Shown: positions 34,279-42,638 of the stretch, piece after piece
How positions within the stretch are numbered: position 1 is the first letter of the stretch
Layout of the letters: each line of letters begins with the position of its first letter
Origin: UMGS1519 sp050951095
GTDB taxonomy: Bacteria; Actinomycetota; Coriobacteriia; Coriobacteriales; Eggerthellaceae
Length of the DNA: 64,000 nt
Reading direction: 5' to 3'
Assembly (NCBI GenBank): GCA_050951095.1
Contig: JBMNIQ010000007.1
Location: 1-64,000, forward strand
Position numbers and translations under genes: made by a program
The notes under the pieces: model-generated
Told to the model about the DNA's origin: nothing
The model's input: the letters and a program-made list of their open reading frames with translations, nothing else
The model's database searches: none

Positions 34279-34944
34279 CTAGCAATTTCGCACGATGCCC
34301 ACGTAGTTGTCCAGCACCCGCGCGCCGGCATCCGAGCTCTTCTCCGGATGGAATTGCACGCCGAATACTGTGGGGCTTGCCTGGATCACGCTGGGGAACG
34401 TCACGGAATGCGTGGTGGTGGCCACCGTCGCATGGTTCTCCGGCGCAATGTAGCTGTGCGTGAAGTAGAAGTACTCGCCCGGCTCCACGCCGTCCAGCAG
34501 CGCGCAGTCCGTGCTCGCCGGGTCGAACTCGATGGAGTTCCAGCCCACATGCGGCACCTTGTAGCTTCTGCTCTGCGCGTCCGTCTTCGGCATGCGCACG
34601 GCCGTGCCTGCGATGACGCCCAGGCCCTTCGGCAGCGGGCCGCCTTCGGGCGCGCCCTCCGTGCCGTTCGCGAACAGCAGCTGCAGCCCCAGGCAGATGC
34701 CCAGGAACGGTTTGCCATGGTCAAGCGCCGTGAGGATGGCGCTCCGCTGCCCGGTGGCATCCATGCCCGCCATCGCATCCGCGAATGCGCCGACGCCCGG
34801 CAGCACCAGGGCATCCGCACGCATGATCTGATCGGGGTCGTCCGTGATGAACGCGGCGGCGCCGGCCCGCTGCAGGCCGCGCTCCACGCTCTTCAGGTTG
34901 CCCTTCGCGTAGTCGATGACGGCGATGCGCGGTGCGGCGGCCAT
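34279..34944 (-). CDS. hisH: Imidazole glycerol phosphate synthase glutaminase subunit HisH
   Basis: A 221-residue class I glutaminase that feeds ammonia to HisF. C84 in PFLGICLGLQLLF is the nucleophile; the His/Glu pair is in GVQFHPEKSS. IAVIDYAKGNLKSV and VLPGVGAFADAM are typical. Its ATG overlaps the hisB stop by one base (TAATG), so the genes are coupled. Confidence 0.97.
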   Translation of the reverse strand: MAAAPRIAVIDYAKGNLKSVERGLQRAGAAAFITDDPDQIMRADALVLPGVGAFADAMAGMDATGQRSAILTALDHGKPFLGICLGLQLLFANGTEGAPEGGPLPKGLGVIAGTAVRMPKTDAQSRSYKVPHVGWNSIEFDPASTDCALLDGVEPGEYFYFTHSYIAPENHATVATTTHSVTFPSVIQASPTVFGVQFHPEKSSDAGARVLDNYVGIVRNC

Positions 34945-35552
34945 TACAGGCTTCCTTTCGTGGAGGGAAGCTGGCCGGCCACGCGCGGGTCCAAGGCCAC
35001 GGCGGCGGACAGCGCCCGCGCGCAGGCCTTGAACGTGGCCTCGATCACGTGGTGGGAATTCTTCCCGGCAATCTGGCGCAGGTGCAGCGTGATGCCCGCA
35101 TTCGCGGCGAAGGCGATGAAGAACTCCTCGGCCAGCGACGTGTCGAAGATGCCCAGCAGGCCGGGCGCGGGCTCGACCGCGTAGTGCAGCTGGCCGCGGC
35201 CGGAGATGTCCACGGCGGCCATGATCAGCGCCTCGTCCATGGGCAGCAGGATGGACCCGTAGCGCGTGATGCCGCGCTTGTCGCCCAGCGCCTGCGCAAC
35301 CGCCTGGCCCAGCACGATGCCGCAGTCCTCCACGGTATGGTGCGCGTCCACCTGGATGTCGCCCACCGCCTTCACGGTCAGGTCGAACAGGCCGTGGCGC
35401 CCGAAGGCGTCCAGCATGTGGTCGAAGAACGGCACGCCGGTGTCGATGTCCGTGGCGCCCGTGCCGTCCAGGTTTATGGACAGCGAGATGTCCGTCTCCT
35501 TCGTGGTGCGCGAAAGCTCCGCGAAGCGGCGTTCGCTAATCTTGTCGGACAT
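34944..35552 (-). CDS. hisB: Imidazoleglycerol-phosphate dehydratase HisB
   Basis: A 202-residue monofunctional dehydratase that removes water from IGP to give imidazole acetol phosphate. The manganese-site motifs are FFDHMLDAFGRHGLFD, DAHHTVEDCGIVLGQA, and the late KNSHHVIEATFKACARAL. No phosphatase domain is fused, so histidinol phosphatase must be encoded elsewhere. Its start lies 17 bases inside the end of hisC. Confidence 0.97.
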   Translation of the reverse strand: MSDKISERRFAELSRTTKETDISLSINLDGTGATDIDTGVPFFDHMLDAFGRHGLFDLTVKAVGDIQVDAHHTVEDCGIVLGQAVAQALGDKRGITRYGSILLPMDEALIMAAVDISGRGQLHYAVEPAPGLLGIFDTSLAEEFFIAFAANAGITLHLRQIAGKNSHHVIEATFKACARALSAAVALDPRVAGQLPSTKGSL

Positions 35553-36627
35553 GTTCCAGCCTCCGTTCCGCGAAGATGTCCTGCAGCGCGGCGATGAACG
35601 CGTGGTTCTGCTCCGGCGACCCGACGCTGACGCGCAGGCAATCCTCGATGTAGGGCGTCTTCGAGAAGTCGCGGATCAGGATGCCGCGCTCGTACAGGCG
35701 CTGCCACACGTCGCCGGCGTCCTTCACCTTGAACATGATGAAGTTCGAATCGGACGGGTACACCGTCAGGCCGGGGATGGTGCGCATCTTCTCAAGCAGC
35801 CATTCGCGGCATTCGATGATGTCGTTGATGATGGGCGAGAATTCCGAGCGGTGCTCGAACACGGTCTGGCCGATGATCTGCGACACCTTGTCCACGGAAT
35901 ACGGCTGGCGCACCTTCAGGTACTCGGCCAGCACGTCCGCGTCGCCCAGCAGGTAGCCCAGGCGCACGCCCGCCAGCGCGAACGCCTTCGAGAACGTGCG
36001 CAGCAGGATGAGGTTCTTGTGCATGGACAGGTACGGGCGCATGGTGGTGCGGGAGAACTCGCCGTAGGCCTCGTCCACCATGACCAGCGCATCCGTGCTG
36101 TTCAGCAGCTCGTCCACGAAGCTCTCGTCGGCCAACTGGCCGGTGGGGTTGTTCGGGCTGGTGATGATGATGAAGTCGATGTCGCCCTCCGCCACGCGGG
36201 ACAGCACGGCGTCCGCGTCGATGGAGTAGTCCTCGCGGCGCGGGATGTTCACCACTTCCGTGCCGGTCAGCAGCGCGTTGTTCTCGTACACGGAGAACGT
36301 GGGCGGCAGGTTCAGGAACTTGCGTCCCGGACCGCCCCAGCACAGCGCCGTGTTGAACAGCAGCTCGTCGCCGCCGTTGCCCAGCAGGATGTTCTCCTTC
36401 TCCAGGCCGTTGGCCTCCGCAATGGCCTCGCGCAGCGAGTTCGCCAGCGGGTCGGGATAGCGGTTGAACTCGCAGGTCTTCAGATGCTTGCGGATCTCGT
36501 AGCGGATGTTGTCCGGCACGTTCCACGGGTTCTCGTTCGCCGACATCATGCATTTCGCCGGCAGGTACTTCGGATCGTACGGCGTCAGGTTCGCCAGGCG
36601 CTCGTTCGATGGACGGACATTGTTCAT
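35536..36627 (-). CDS. hisC: Histidinol-phosphate aminotransferase HisC
   Basis: A 363-residue PLP enzyme that makes histidinol phosphate. It shows SANENPWNVP near the N-terminus, LLGNGGDELL, SPNNPTGQ, MVDEAYGEFS, the PLP lysine in LRTFSKAFALAGVRLGYLL, and a C-terminal LRVSVGSPEQN. The ATG overlaps the hisD stop (TAATG) and has AGGAGAG upstream. Confidence 0.96.
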   Translation of the reverse strand: MNNVRPSNERLANLTPYDPKYLPAKCMMSANENPWNVPDNIRYEIRKHLKTCEFNRYPDPLANSLREAIAEANGLEKENILLGNGGDELLFNTALCWGGPGRKFLNLPPTFSVYENNALLTGTEVVNIPRREDYSIDADAVLSRVAEGDIDFIIITSPNNPTGQLADESFVDELLNSTDALVMVDEAYGEFSRTTMRPYLSMHKNLILLRTFSKAFALAGVRLGYLLGDADVLAEYLKVRQPYSVDKVSQIIGQTVFEHRSEFSPIINDIIECREWLLEKMRTIPGLTVYPSDSNFIMFKVKDAGDVWQRLYERGILIRDFSKTPYIEDCLRVSVGSPEQNHAFIAALQDIFAERRLEHVRQD

Positions 36628-37997
36628 TACTGCTCTCCTGCCAATTCTGCCTGGAACGAGGCATCGCCGGCCGCGCGGTCCGTGGCCACGTCGGCAAGGC
36701 GTCCCTCCTGGATGGCCTCCATGCGCAGCTCCACGCTGCGGCGGTGCGCCCACAGGCCCTCGCGCTGCGCGATGGCCATGATGGATTCGCCGTCCGCCAT
36801 GATGGACGCCGGGGTGTACTGGATGATGCTGGAGCGCTTCACGAACTGGTCCACGGACAGCGGCGAGCTGAAGCGCGCCGTGCCGCCCGTCGGCAGCGTG
36901 TGGTTCGGGCCGGCCACGTAGTCGCCCACGGCCTCGGGCGTCCATTCGCCCAGGAAGATGGCGCCGGCATGCCGGATGGCGCCCAGCAGCTCCATGGGAC
37001 GACGGACATGCAGCTCCAGGTGCTCCGGCGCGATGACGTTCACGGCGCCCAGCGCCGTCTTCATGTTCGGGCAGACCACGATGAGGCCCTGGTTGTCCAG
37101 CGATGCCGTGGTGATGTCCGCGCGCGTGGACTGCTTCATGTGCTGCGCGATGGCCGCCTCCACCTTGTCGGCATAGGCGGAATCGAACGTGACCAGGTAG
37201 CACGATGCCAGCGGGTCATGCTCGGCCTGCGCCATGAGGTCGATGGCCACCATCTTCGGGTCGGCGGATTCGTCCGCCACCACGCAGACCTCGGACGGGC
37301 CGGCGACCATGTCGATGCCCACATCGCCGGAGACCGCGCGCTTCGCGGCGGCCACGAACGCATTGCCGGGGCCGGTGATCTTGTCCACGGGGCGAATGCT
37401 CTCGGTGCCGTACGCCAGCGCGGCGATGGCCTGCGCGCCGCCCACGGAGTAGATCTCCGTCACGCCGCCCAGCACGCATGCCTCGACGACGGCGGGATCG
37501 AGCGAGCCGTCCTTCGTGGGCGGGTTCACGCACACGATGCGCTTCACGCCTGCCACGGATGCGGGAATGGCGTTCATCAGCACCGTGGACGGATACAGCG
37601 CACGGCCGCCCGGCACGTAGATGCCGCAGGAATCAAGCGGCTGAATCTTGCTGCCCACCAGCGCGCCGTCGGGACGGACGGAGAACCAGCTCTGCTGCTT
37701 CTGGCGCTCGTGGAAGTCGCGGATCTGCTTCGCCGCATGGCGCAGCGCGGCCGCCAGCTTGTCGTCCAGCTGCTTGCGGGCGGCGGCGATGGCCGCGTCG
37801 TCCACGCGGAAGCTCTCCAGCTCCACGCCGTCGAAGCGCTTCGTGTATTCGCGCAGGGCCTCGTCGCCGCGCTCGCGGACGTCGGCAACGATCTTCGTGG
37901 CCGCCAGCATGGCGTCCGCGTTGAACGCGCCGGTGCGCTTCAGGTGGGACGTCTGGAAGGACTCGCCGTGCTTCAGTTCGATTCGCCTCATGCTCAT
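36627..37997 (-). CDS. hisD: Histidinol dehydrogenase HisD
   Basis: A 456-residue zinc enzyme that oxidises histidinol to histidine in two NAD-dependent steps. It shows CGIYVPGGRALYPSTVLMNAIPA, SVGGAQAIAALAYGTESI, DKITGPGNAFVAAAKR, GIDMVAGPSEV, LMAQAEHDP (zinc and catalytic region) and GPNHTLPTGGTARF. The start overlaps the hisZG stop by one base (TGATG); an ATG two codons further in is an alternative. Confidence 0.97.
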   Translation of the reverse strand: MSMRRIELKHGESFQTSHLKRTGAFNADAMLAATKIVADVRERGDEALREYTKRFDGVELESFRVDDAAIAAARKQLDDKLAAALRHAAKQIRDFHERQKQQSWFSVRPDGALVGSKIQPLDSCGIYVPGGRALYPSTVLMNAIPASVAGVKRIVCVNPPTKDGSLDPAVVEACVLGGVTEIYSVGGAQAIAALAYGTESIRPVDKITGPGNAFVAAAKRAVSGDVGIDMVAGPSEVCVVADESADPKMVAIDLMAQAEHDPLASCYLVTFDSAYADKVEAAIAQHMKQSTRADITTASLDNQGLIVVCPNMKTALGAVNVIAPEHLELHVRRPMELLGAIRHAGAIFLGEWTPEAVGDYVAGPNHTLPTGGTARFSSPLSVDQFVKRSSIIQYTPASIMADGESIMAIAQREGLWAHRRSVELRMEAIQEGRLADVATDRAAGDASFQAELAGEQ

Positions 37998-39619
37998 CAG
38001 TTCTCACTCCCGTTCTTCAGGACCTCCGCCAATGCCGTGATGCGGTCATCCGTGCGGAAGGCACACGTATTTGCAAAGAATCGCGCCGTCGATTCCATGA
38101 CCTCGTCGACGACGGAAAGGTTGTTCTCGCGCAGCGTGGTGCCGGTGGCCGTGATGTCCACGATGCGCTCCGCCAGGCCCGTGATGGGCGCCAGCTCGAT
38201 GTTGCCGTGCAGCTTCACGATCTCCACCTGGATGCCCACGGAATCGTAGTAGGCGCGCGTGATGCGGGGGTACTTCGTGGCCACGCGGATGAAGCCCAGG
38301 TTGCGGTAGCGCTCCTCCACCTTCGGCGTGTTGCCGTTCGGCTCCGCCACCACGAAGCGGCAGCCGCCGAAGCCCAGGTCCACCAGCTCGACGACATCCA
38401 GGTTCGCCTCCACCAGGGAGTCCTTGCCGCAGATGCCGCAATCGGCGGCGCCCAGCGCCGTGAACACCGGCGCATCCGTGGGGCGCACGATGATGAAGTC
38501 CACGCCCGGGTTGCTGATGATCAGCTTGCGGCCGGGATCCTCCAGGCCCGTGGTGTCCAGGCCCGCGGCGCTCAGGCACTTGATGGCGTCCGCATTCAGC
38601 GAGCCCTTCGGCACTGCGATGCGCAGCGGGCGGTCCTTGTCGTTGCCCGCCAGGTCCAGCGCCTTCATAACCTGCTCCAGGTAGAACGCGAAGCCGGCAG
38701 CGGGACGCGCCTGGCCGTACGAGGCAAGCACCTTGTCGTAGCGGCCGCCGCTTCCCAGCGGCGTGCCCACGTTCGGCGAGTACACCTCGAAGATCAGCCC
38801 CGTGTAGTAGTCAAACGAGCTCATGACGGAGAAGTCCACCATCACGTATTCCGCCAGGCCGGCCTCGTTCAGGGCGTCGAACGTCTTCGTGAACGCGCCC
38901 AACCCGCCGGCGCAGCCGAGCGGCGCCACCAGGTCGTGGACCTGGTCGATTGCCTCGCGGCCGCCGCGGATGCGGGGCAGGCGCACGATGGCGCTCAGGT
39001 AATCGTCCTTCGCCATGGGCGCCTGGGAGGACTTCACCAGGTTGTCCAGCTCGACGAAGTTCGAGGTGTGGAACGCGTTCAGCACGCTGGCCTTCCACTC
39101 GTCGTTATCCGAGCAGGCGTCCAGCAGCTCGTGCAGCACGGAGACGGTGCCGATGGAGATCTTGAAGTCCGTCAGCCCGCAGCCGCGCAGCGCCTCTACC
39201 AGCAGCGCCAGCAGCTCGGCGTCCACGTCGGCACCGGATTCGCCGATGCATTCGACGCCGACCTGCGTCATCTCGCGCGCCGGAACCTGCGGCTCCGTCT
39301 CGCGGAAGATGCGCTGCGTATAGCGGAAGCGGAACGGGCCCGGCTGCGCCTTCAGGCGCGTTGCGCACATGCGGGCAACCTGCAGCGTGACGTCCGGGCG
39401 CATTGCCAGCAGCTCGCCCGCGCGGTCGAACAGCTTGAACGGGGCACCGGGCACGTGGCCGCCATGCTCCATTACATCGAACGACTCGAGCGTGGGCGTT
39501 TCGATGGGCTGATAGCCATGCGCCGCAAACAGCGCCTGGCACGAATGCGCCAGATTCTCGCGCCGCAGCGCTTCCTGCGGCATGACGTCGCGGAATCCTG
39601 TCGGAGTTGCAAAATTCAT
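37997..39619 (-). CDS. hisZG: HisZ-HisG fusion: ATP phosphoribosyltransferase with regulatory domain
   Basis: A 540-residue protein in which the two chains of the short-form enzyme are joined. Residues 1-325 are HisZ, a class II aaRS-like regulatory domain (ATPTGFRDVMPQEALRRE, MRPDVTLQVARM, FRYTQRIFRE, FDYYTGLIFEVY, LGSGGRYDKVLASYG). Residues 331-540 are a short HisG (LRIAVPKGSLNADAI, GAADCGICGKDSL, VDITATGTTLRENNL PRPP loop). It catalyses the first step of histidine synthesis and should bind histidine as feedback inhibitor. HisZ and HisG are normally separate. It is the first gene of the operon; the longer frame to 39841 runs across the promoter. Confidence 0.95.
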   Translation of the reverse strand: MNFATPTGFRDVMPQEALRRENLAHSCQALFAAHGYQPIETPTLESFDVMEHGGHVPGAPFKLFDRAGELLAMRPDVTLQVARMCATRLKAQPGPFRFRYTQRIFRETEPQVPAREMTQVGVECIGESGADVDAELLALLVEALRGCGLTDFKISIGTVSVLHELLDACSDNDEWKASVLNAFHTSNFVELDNLVKSSQAPMAKDDYLSAIVRLPRIRGGREAIDQVHDLVAPLGCAGGLGAFTKTFDALNEAGLAEYVMVDFSVMSSFDYYTGLIFEVYSPNVGTPLGSGGRYDKVLASYGQARPAAGFAFYLEQVMKALDLAGNDKDRPLRIAVPKGSLNADAIKCLSAAGLDTTGLEDPGRKLIISNPGVDFIIVRPTDAPVFTALGAADCGICGKDSLVEANLDVVELVDLGFGGCRFVVAEPNGNTPKVEERYRNLGFIRVATKYPRITRAYYDSVGIQVEIVKLHGNIELAPITGLAERIVDITATGTTLRENNLSVVDEVMESTARFFANTCAFRTDDRITALAEVLKNGSEN

Positions 39620-39743
39620 TGCTTCGGTACCTGTTCCCCTCTGTCTTCTGCAGAGCGCTCCCGCGCTCCCTTGCCAATTCCGCGTCCACAAAGGACGTTT
39701 ATCGCGATAGTCGGTCGCGTGCATTCCGCACGCGAATTGTCTA

Positions 39744-39749
39744 ATTATA
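39744..39749 (-). promoter_or_regulatory. -10 box of the his operon
   Basis: A perfect minus-strand TATAAT about 125 bases before hisZG; the -35 is poor. The leader that follows has two hairpins (CGCGTGC/GCACGCG at 39716-39734; CGTCC/GGACG at 39683-39696). I see no run of His codons for a leader peptide. The remainder of 39620-39968 holds no gene. Confidence 0.45.
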
Positions 39750-39968
39750 GGCGGTGAGGCGCGCCGCTGCCGACGATGCACGAAACAACGACGATTGCCT
39801 GCCGCAACTGCCGACTTGCATCGGCAATCGCGCGCACGCATGTTGCGTGTTGCGACGGCGGGAACGGCACGAGGCTGAAAGGCCCTTCGCTCCTCCGCCT
39901 GGCCGATACTTTATCACAGTAGAGCGCTAAAGCAACAGGACGATTCCTACTTCACGGTTTGCACAAAC

Positions 39969-40187
39969 CTAGTCGTCCGCGAACAGCTTCTTCATCAGGT
40001 CCGCATTCACCTGCAGGCGCTCCCGTTCCGCATCCGGGTCAAGGCGCCACGAACCCGGCTCGCCGGCCAGCACACTGCCCTGGCGCGTCCCCTCCGGCAG
40101 CTGGTCCAGCGGCACGTCCTCGAACCGCGTGCCGTCGATTTCCAGAACGGCGATATCGCCTTCCAAACGGTCCACTATTGCTTGCAT
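39969..40187 (-). CDS. DUF3006 family small protein
   Basis: A 72-residue protein with the DUF3006 pattern: AIVDRLEGDIAVLEIDG, FEDVPLDQLPEGTRQGSVL, then an acidic helical end (DAERERLQVNADLMKKLFADD). The function is unknown; members are often next to ComEC-like hydrolases, as here. The ATG at 40187 has GGAGG five bases upstream and lies two bases after the upstream gene stop begins, so the two are coupled. Confidence 0.82.
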   Translation of the reverse strand: MQAIVDRLEGDIAVLEIDGTRFEDVPLDQLPEGTRQGSVLAGEPGSWRLDPDAERERLQVNADLMKKLFADD

Positions 40188-40188
40188 G

Positions 40189-41469
40189 CTAACCTCCACA
40201 TACCGCGCAGGCCGTATAGCCCTGCGCCTCGGCTTCCGATCGCGTCATCTTGATAAGCGTCTTGCTCCGGGAAAGCGTCCGGCATCCCTTTTGATGGTAT
40301 TTCGTTCCCGAAGGCGTGACGTACACGGTTTCCTTCGAAGCGCCCCCAGACGTCTTCGCATTCGAAGAGGCCTTCGCCTTCGACGTCGAGGATGCCTTCT
40401 GCGAGGTGTCGCCGCTGTCAAGATACCGCGATCCGGCACCCGCGTCCTTGCTGGCAGCGACCACCTTGCCGCTGCGCTCCGTCTTGACGTGCAGCTTCTT
40501 GCCGTTCGTCGTCACCGTAACGGTGCCTTGCGCGCCGGTGCCGTACACCTTCGCACCGGTGCTCTTGAGCGCATCGATGGCCGTCTGCGTGGGATGCCCG
40601 TACGAATTATCCAGGCCGTATGAGAGCACGGCGATCTGGGGTGAAAGCGTCGCGGCAAGCGCATCGTCCGTGCCCGACGCCGAACCGTGATGCGACACCT
40701 TCAGCACGTCCACATGCCCGCTGCCCGCCTGCTCCTGGGCCTCGACGGGCGCATCGCCCGTGAACAGGAACCGCTTCGAGCCGTATTTCACCAGCACGAT
40801 GGCGGAATAGTCGTTCGTATCGGAATACGAGGCGCCCTTCGGCGGCCACAGCAATTCGATGGAATAGCCCGACCCCTTCGCTATCGTCTTGCCCGACACA
40901 GCATTGTGAATGGAAAGGCCCGCGCTGGAAACGGCGTTCAGGAAGTTCGTATACGTCCTGGTCGAGCTGTTCACGCGAGGCGCCCAGACGGATTTCACGT
41001 TGTTCGACGCAATGACGCCTGCCAGCCCGCCGATATGGTCGGCATCCGGATGCGTGGCAACAAGCCAGTTGATGGTCGTGCGCTTATCGCTGGCCAGGAC
41101 GCTGTTGACCGCGCCATCCGCGTCGGCGGCCGTATCGATGACGAGCGTCTTCCCGTCGGGGAATTCGATGACCGACCCATCGCCTTGGCCGACATCCACG
41201 AACCGCACGACCATCGTGCCCGAACTCTTCGCCTTCGCCGCCGTCTTCTTCGTCGATGACGACTTCGCCTTCGCCGAAGAGCTTGCCGTCGCCGAAGACG
41301 AGCTCTCACTCTGCGATACCTGAGACTGCACGGCCGCGGACTGGCTGTCCTGCGCGCTGTTCTGATTCGAATCCGTGCCGGCAGAACATGCCGCCACCAT
41401 GCAGAGCACGACGAAGATGACCACGGCCCATAGGCAGCCGCGGCCCTTCTTGCTCGTAATCTTGCTCAA
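40189..41469 (-). CDS. ComEC-like metallo-beta-lactamase lipoprotein
   Basis: A 426-residue secreted hydrolase when started at TTG 41469 (GGGGG eight bases upstream); a GTG further up is possible. A signal peptide ends in a lipobox MVAAC (Cys28), followed by a Ser/Lys-rich linker. The ComEC/Rec2-type metallo-beta-lactamase domain (about 75-315) carries FVDVGQGDGSVIEFP, THPDADHIGG, FTGDAP and LKVSHHGS. A linker leads to a C-terminal cysteine-containing domain (YVTPSGTKYHQKGCRTLSRSK...CAVCGG). It should act at the cell surface; competence or nuclease roles are inferred from the domain only. Confidence 0.82.
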   Translation of the reverse strand: MSKITSKKGRGCLWAVVIFVVLCMVAACSAGTDSNQNSAQDSQSAAVQSQVSQSESSSSATASSSAKAKSSSTKKTAAKAKSSGTMVVRFVDVGQGDGSVIEFPDGKTLVIDTAADADGAVNSVLASDKRTTINWLVATHPDADHIGGLAGVIASNNVKSVWAPRVNSSTRTYTNFLNAVSSAGLSIHNAVSGKTIAKGSGYSIELLWPPKGASYSDTNDYSAIVLVKYGSKRFLFTGDAPVEAQEQAGSGHVDVLKVSHHGSASGTDDALAATLSPQIAVLSYGLDNSYGHPTQTAIDALKSTGAKVYGTGAQGTVTVTTNGKKLHVKTERSGKVVAASKDAGAGSRYLDSGDTSQKASSTSKAKASSNAKTSGGASKETVYVTPSGTKYHQKGCRTLSRSKTLIKMTRSEAEAQGYTACAVCGG

Positions 41470-41614
41470 TCCCGTTTCCCCCAAACGTAATCCCGTTGGG
41501 AGCAATGGTATCACGCCCCCTGCGGGATGCCGTTCCGGCTCCGGGAGCGCCTTGGAGGTGTGCGTGGACGGCCGTCCGCCAAAGCCGCAGGCCGACCGCC
41601 GCGCGGCAATGCGG

Positions 41615-42505
41615 CTAGCGGGCGTCTCGCAGCTCGGCGACGACTTGCGCAAGATCGCCGTCCACAAGGATGGACCGGTCCGCAATCCGGGACGGCGCCA
41701 GGCAATCGCCCTGGTTCACGCAGGCGTACACCGCCTGAGGATTCCGGTCCGTCAGCTGCCAGAAGGGAAACTTGATGATCACCGGCGTGTTATAGCCCAC
41801 GCCCAGCTCCAGGTACAGGACGCGCTCCCGTTCGTGCGAATGCACGAAGCGCGAATAACGCTCCTGGGCGGCATGCCAGCCCGCATCCTCCACGAACGTG
41901 TCGTCCGCGCGCAGGTTCATGGCCATGGGCTTGCCGCAGCGCGGGCAATACGACACCAGCTGGGAGGGCACCTTCATGTCCTTCTGCTGCGCCACCATGC
42001 GGCGCACGACGTCCTCGTTGTCGTACGTGGCGTCATGGCACGGCACGGAGCACTGCCACAGGCCGTAATCGCCTTGCGTGTAGAACAGGCGGTCCTTGTC
42101 GAATCCGGCAAGCTGGAACTGGTGGTCCACGTTCGTGGTGATAACGAAATACTCCTTGCCGCCAAGCGCCGCCCGCAGATCGTCGTATGCCGTGCCGGGC
42201 GCCTTCGTATAGCGGTTGCATAGGATGGAGCGGCTCCAGAACGCCCACTGCTCCTCCAGGCTCTCGAACGGCCCGAAGCCGCCGCTGTACATGTCGCGGA
42301 AGCCGTATTTTTCCTTGAAATCGGCGAACAACTCGTCGAAGCGCTTGCCGCCGTATGTCATGCCGGCGGCGGTGGACAGGCCGGCGCCGGCACCCACGAC
42401 CACGGCTTCCGCCTGGTCGAACGCGCGTCTCAGCTGCGCCAGCGCCTCTCGGCGCCCTTGCGCCGACGCGTCTGCCTGCACATACTGCCCGTCGAATCCG
42501 AACAT
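41615..42505 (-). CDS. Class M-like sirtuin (SirTM-type)
   Basis: A 296-residue Sir2-fold protein. VVVGAGAGLSTAAGMTYGG binds NAD, and the DMYSGGFGPFESLEEQWAFWSR segment is typical of the macrodomain-linked class. The core is TTNVDHQF (N125, D127), and the usual catalytic His is replaced by Gln (Q144 in YTQGDYGLWQC). The zinc pairs are C152/C156 and C187/C190. Class M sirtuins act as protein ADP-ribosyltransferases on lipoylated GcvH-like carriers. The partner macrodomain, GcvH-L and LplA2 genes are not adjacent here, so the role is inferred from sequence class. Confidence 0.8.
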   Translation of the reverse strand: MFGFDGQYVQADASAQGRREALAQLRRAFDQAEAVVVGAGAGLSTAAGMTYGGKRFDELFADFKEKYGFRDMYSGGFGPFESLEEQWAFWSRSILCNRYTKAPGTAYDDLRAALGGKEYFVITTNVDHQFQLAGFDKDRLFYTQGDYGLWQCSVPCHDATYDNEDVVRRMVAQQKDMKVPSQLVSYCPRCGKPMAMNLRADDTFVEDAGWHAAQERYSRFVHSHERERVLYLELGVGYNTPVIIKFPFWQLTDRNPQAVYACVNQGDCLAPSRIADRSILVDGDLAQVVAELRDAR

Positions 42506-42526
42506 CGCGGTACCCCCTGCCTTGCC

Positions 42527-42557
42527 GCGGGCCGGCGTGCGCCGGCCCGCTCCGTTT
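42527..42557 (+). terminator. Strong hairpin with plus-strand T tract
   Basis: A perfect 10-base stem GCGGGCCGGC (42527-42536) with GCCGGCCCGC (42541-42550), a four-base loop, then TCCGTTTTT on the plus strand. Both flanking genes are on the minus strand, so it may block antisense transcription or act as a weak minus-strand terminator after gatB. Confidence 0.65.
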
Positions 42558-42638
42558 TTCCCGCCTCTACCGTACGCGCGCCGGCAGATGGCGGGAAGAC
42601 CGCACTTCGAAGTGCGATAGGCACCTTGGGGACACCGA

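Noticed and set aside
39626..39631. GGTACC near the hisZG start, resembling the T-box core.
   Set aside because: It lacks the GTGG context, has no following terminator and lies inside the translation start region; not comparable with the clear T-box on pheS.
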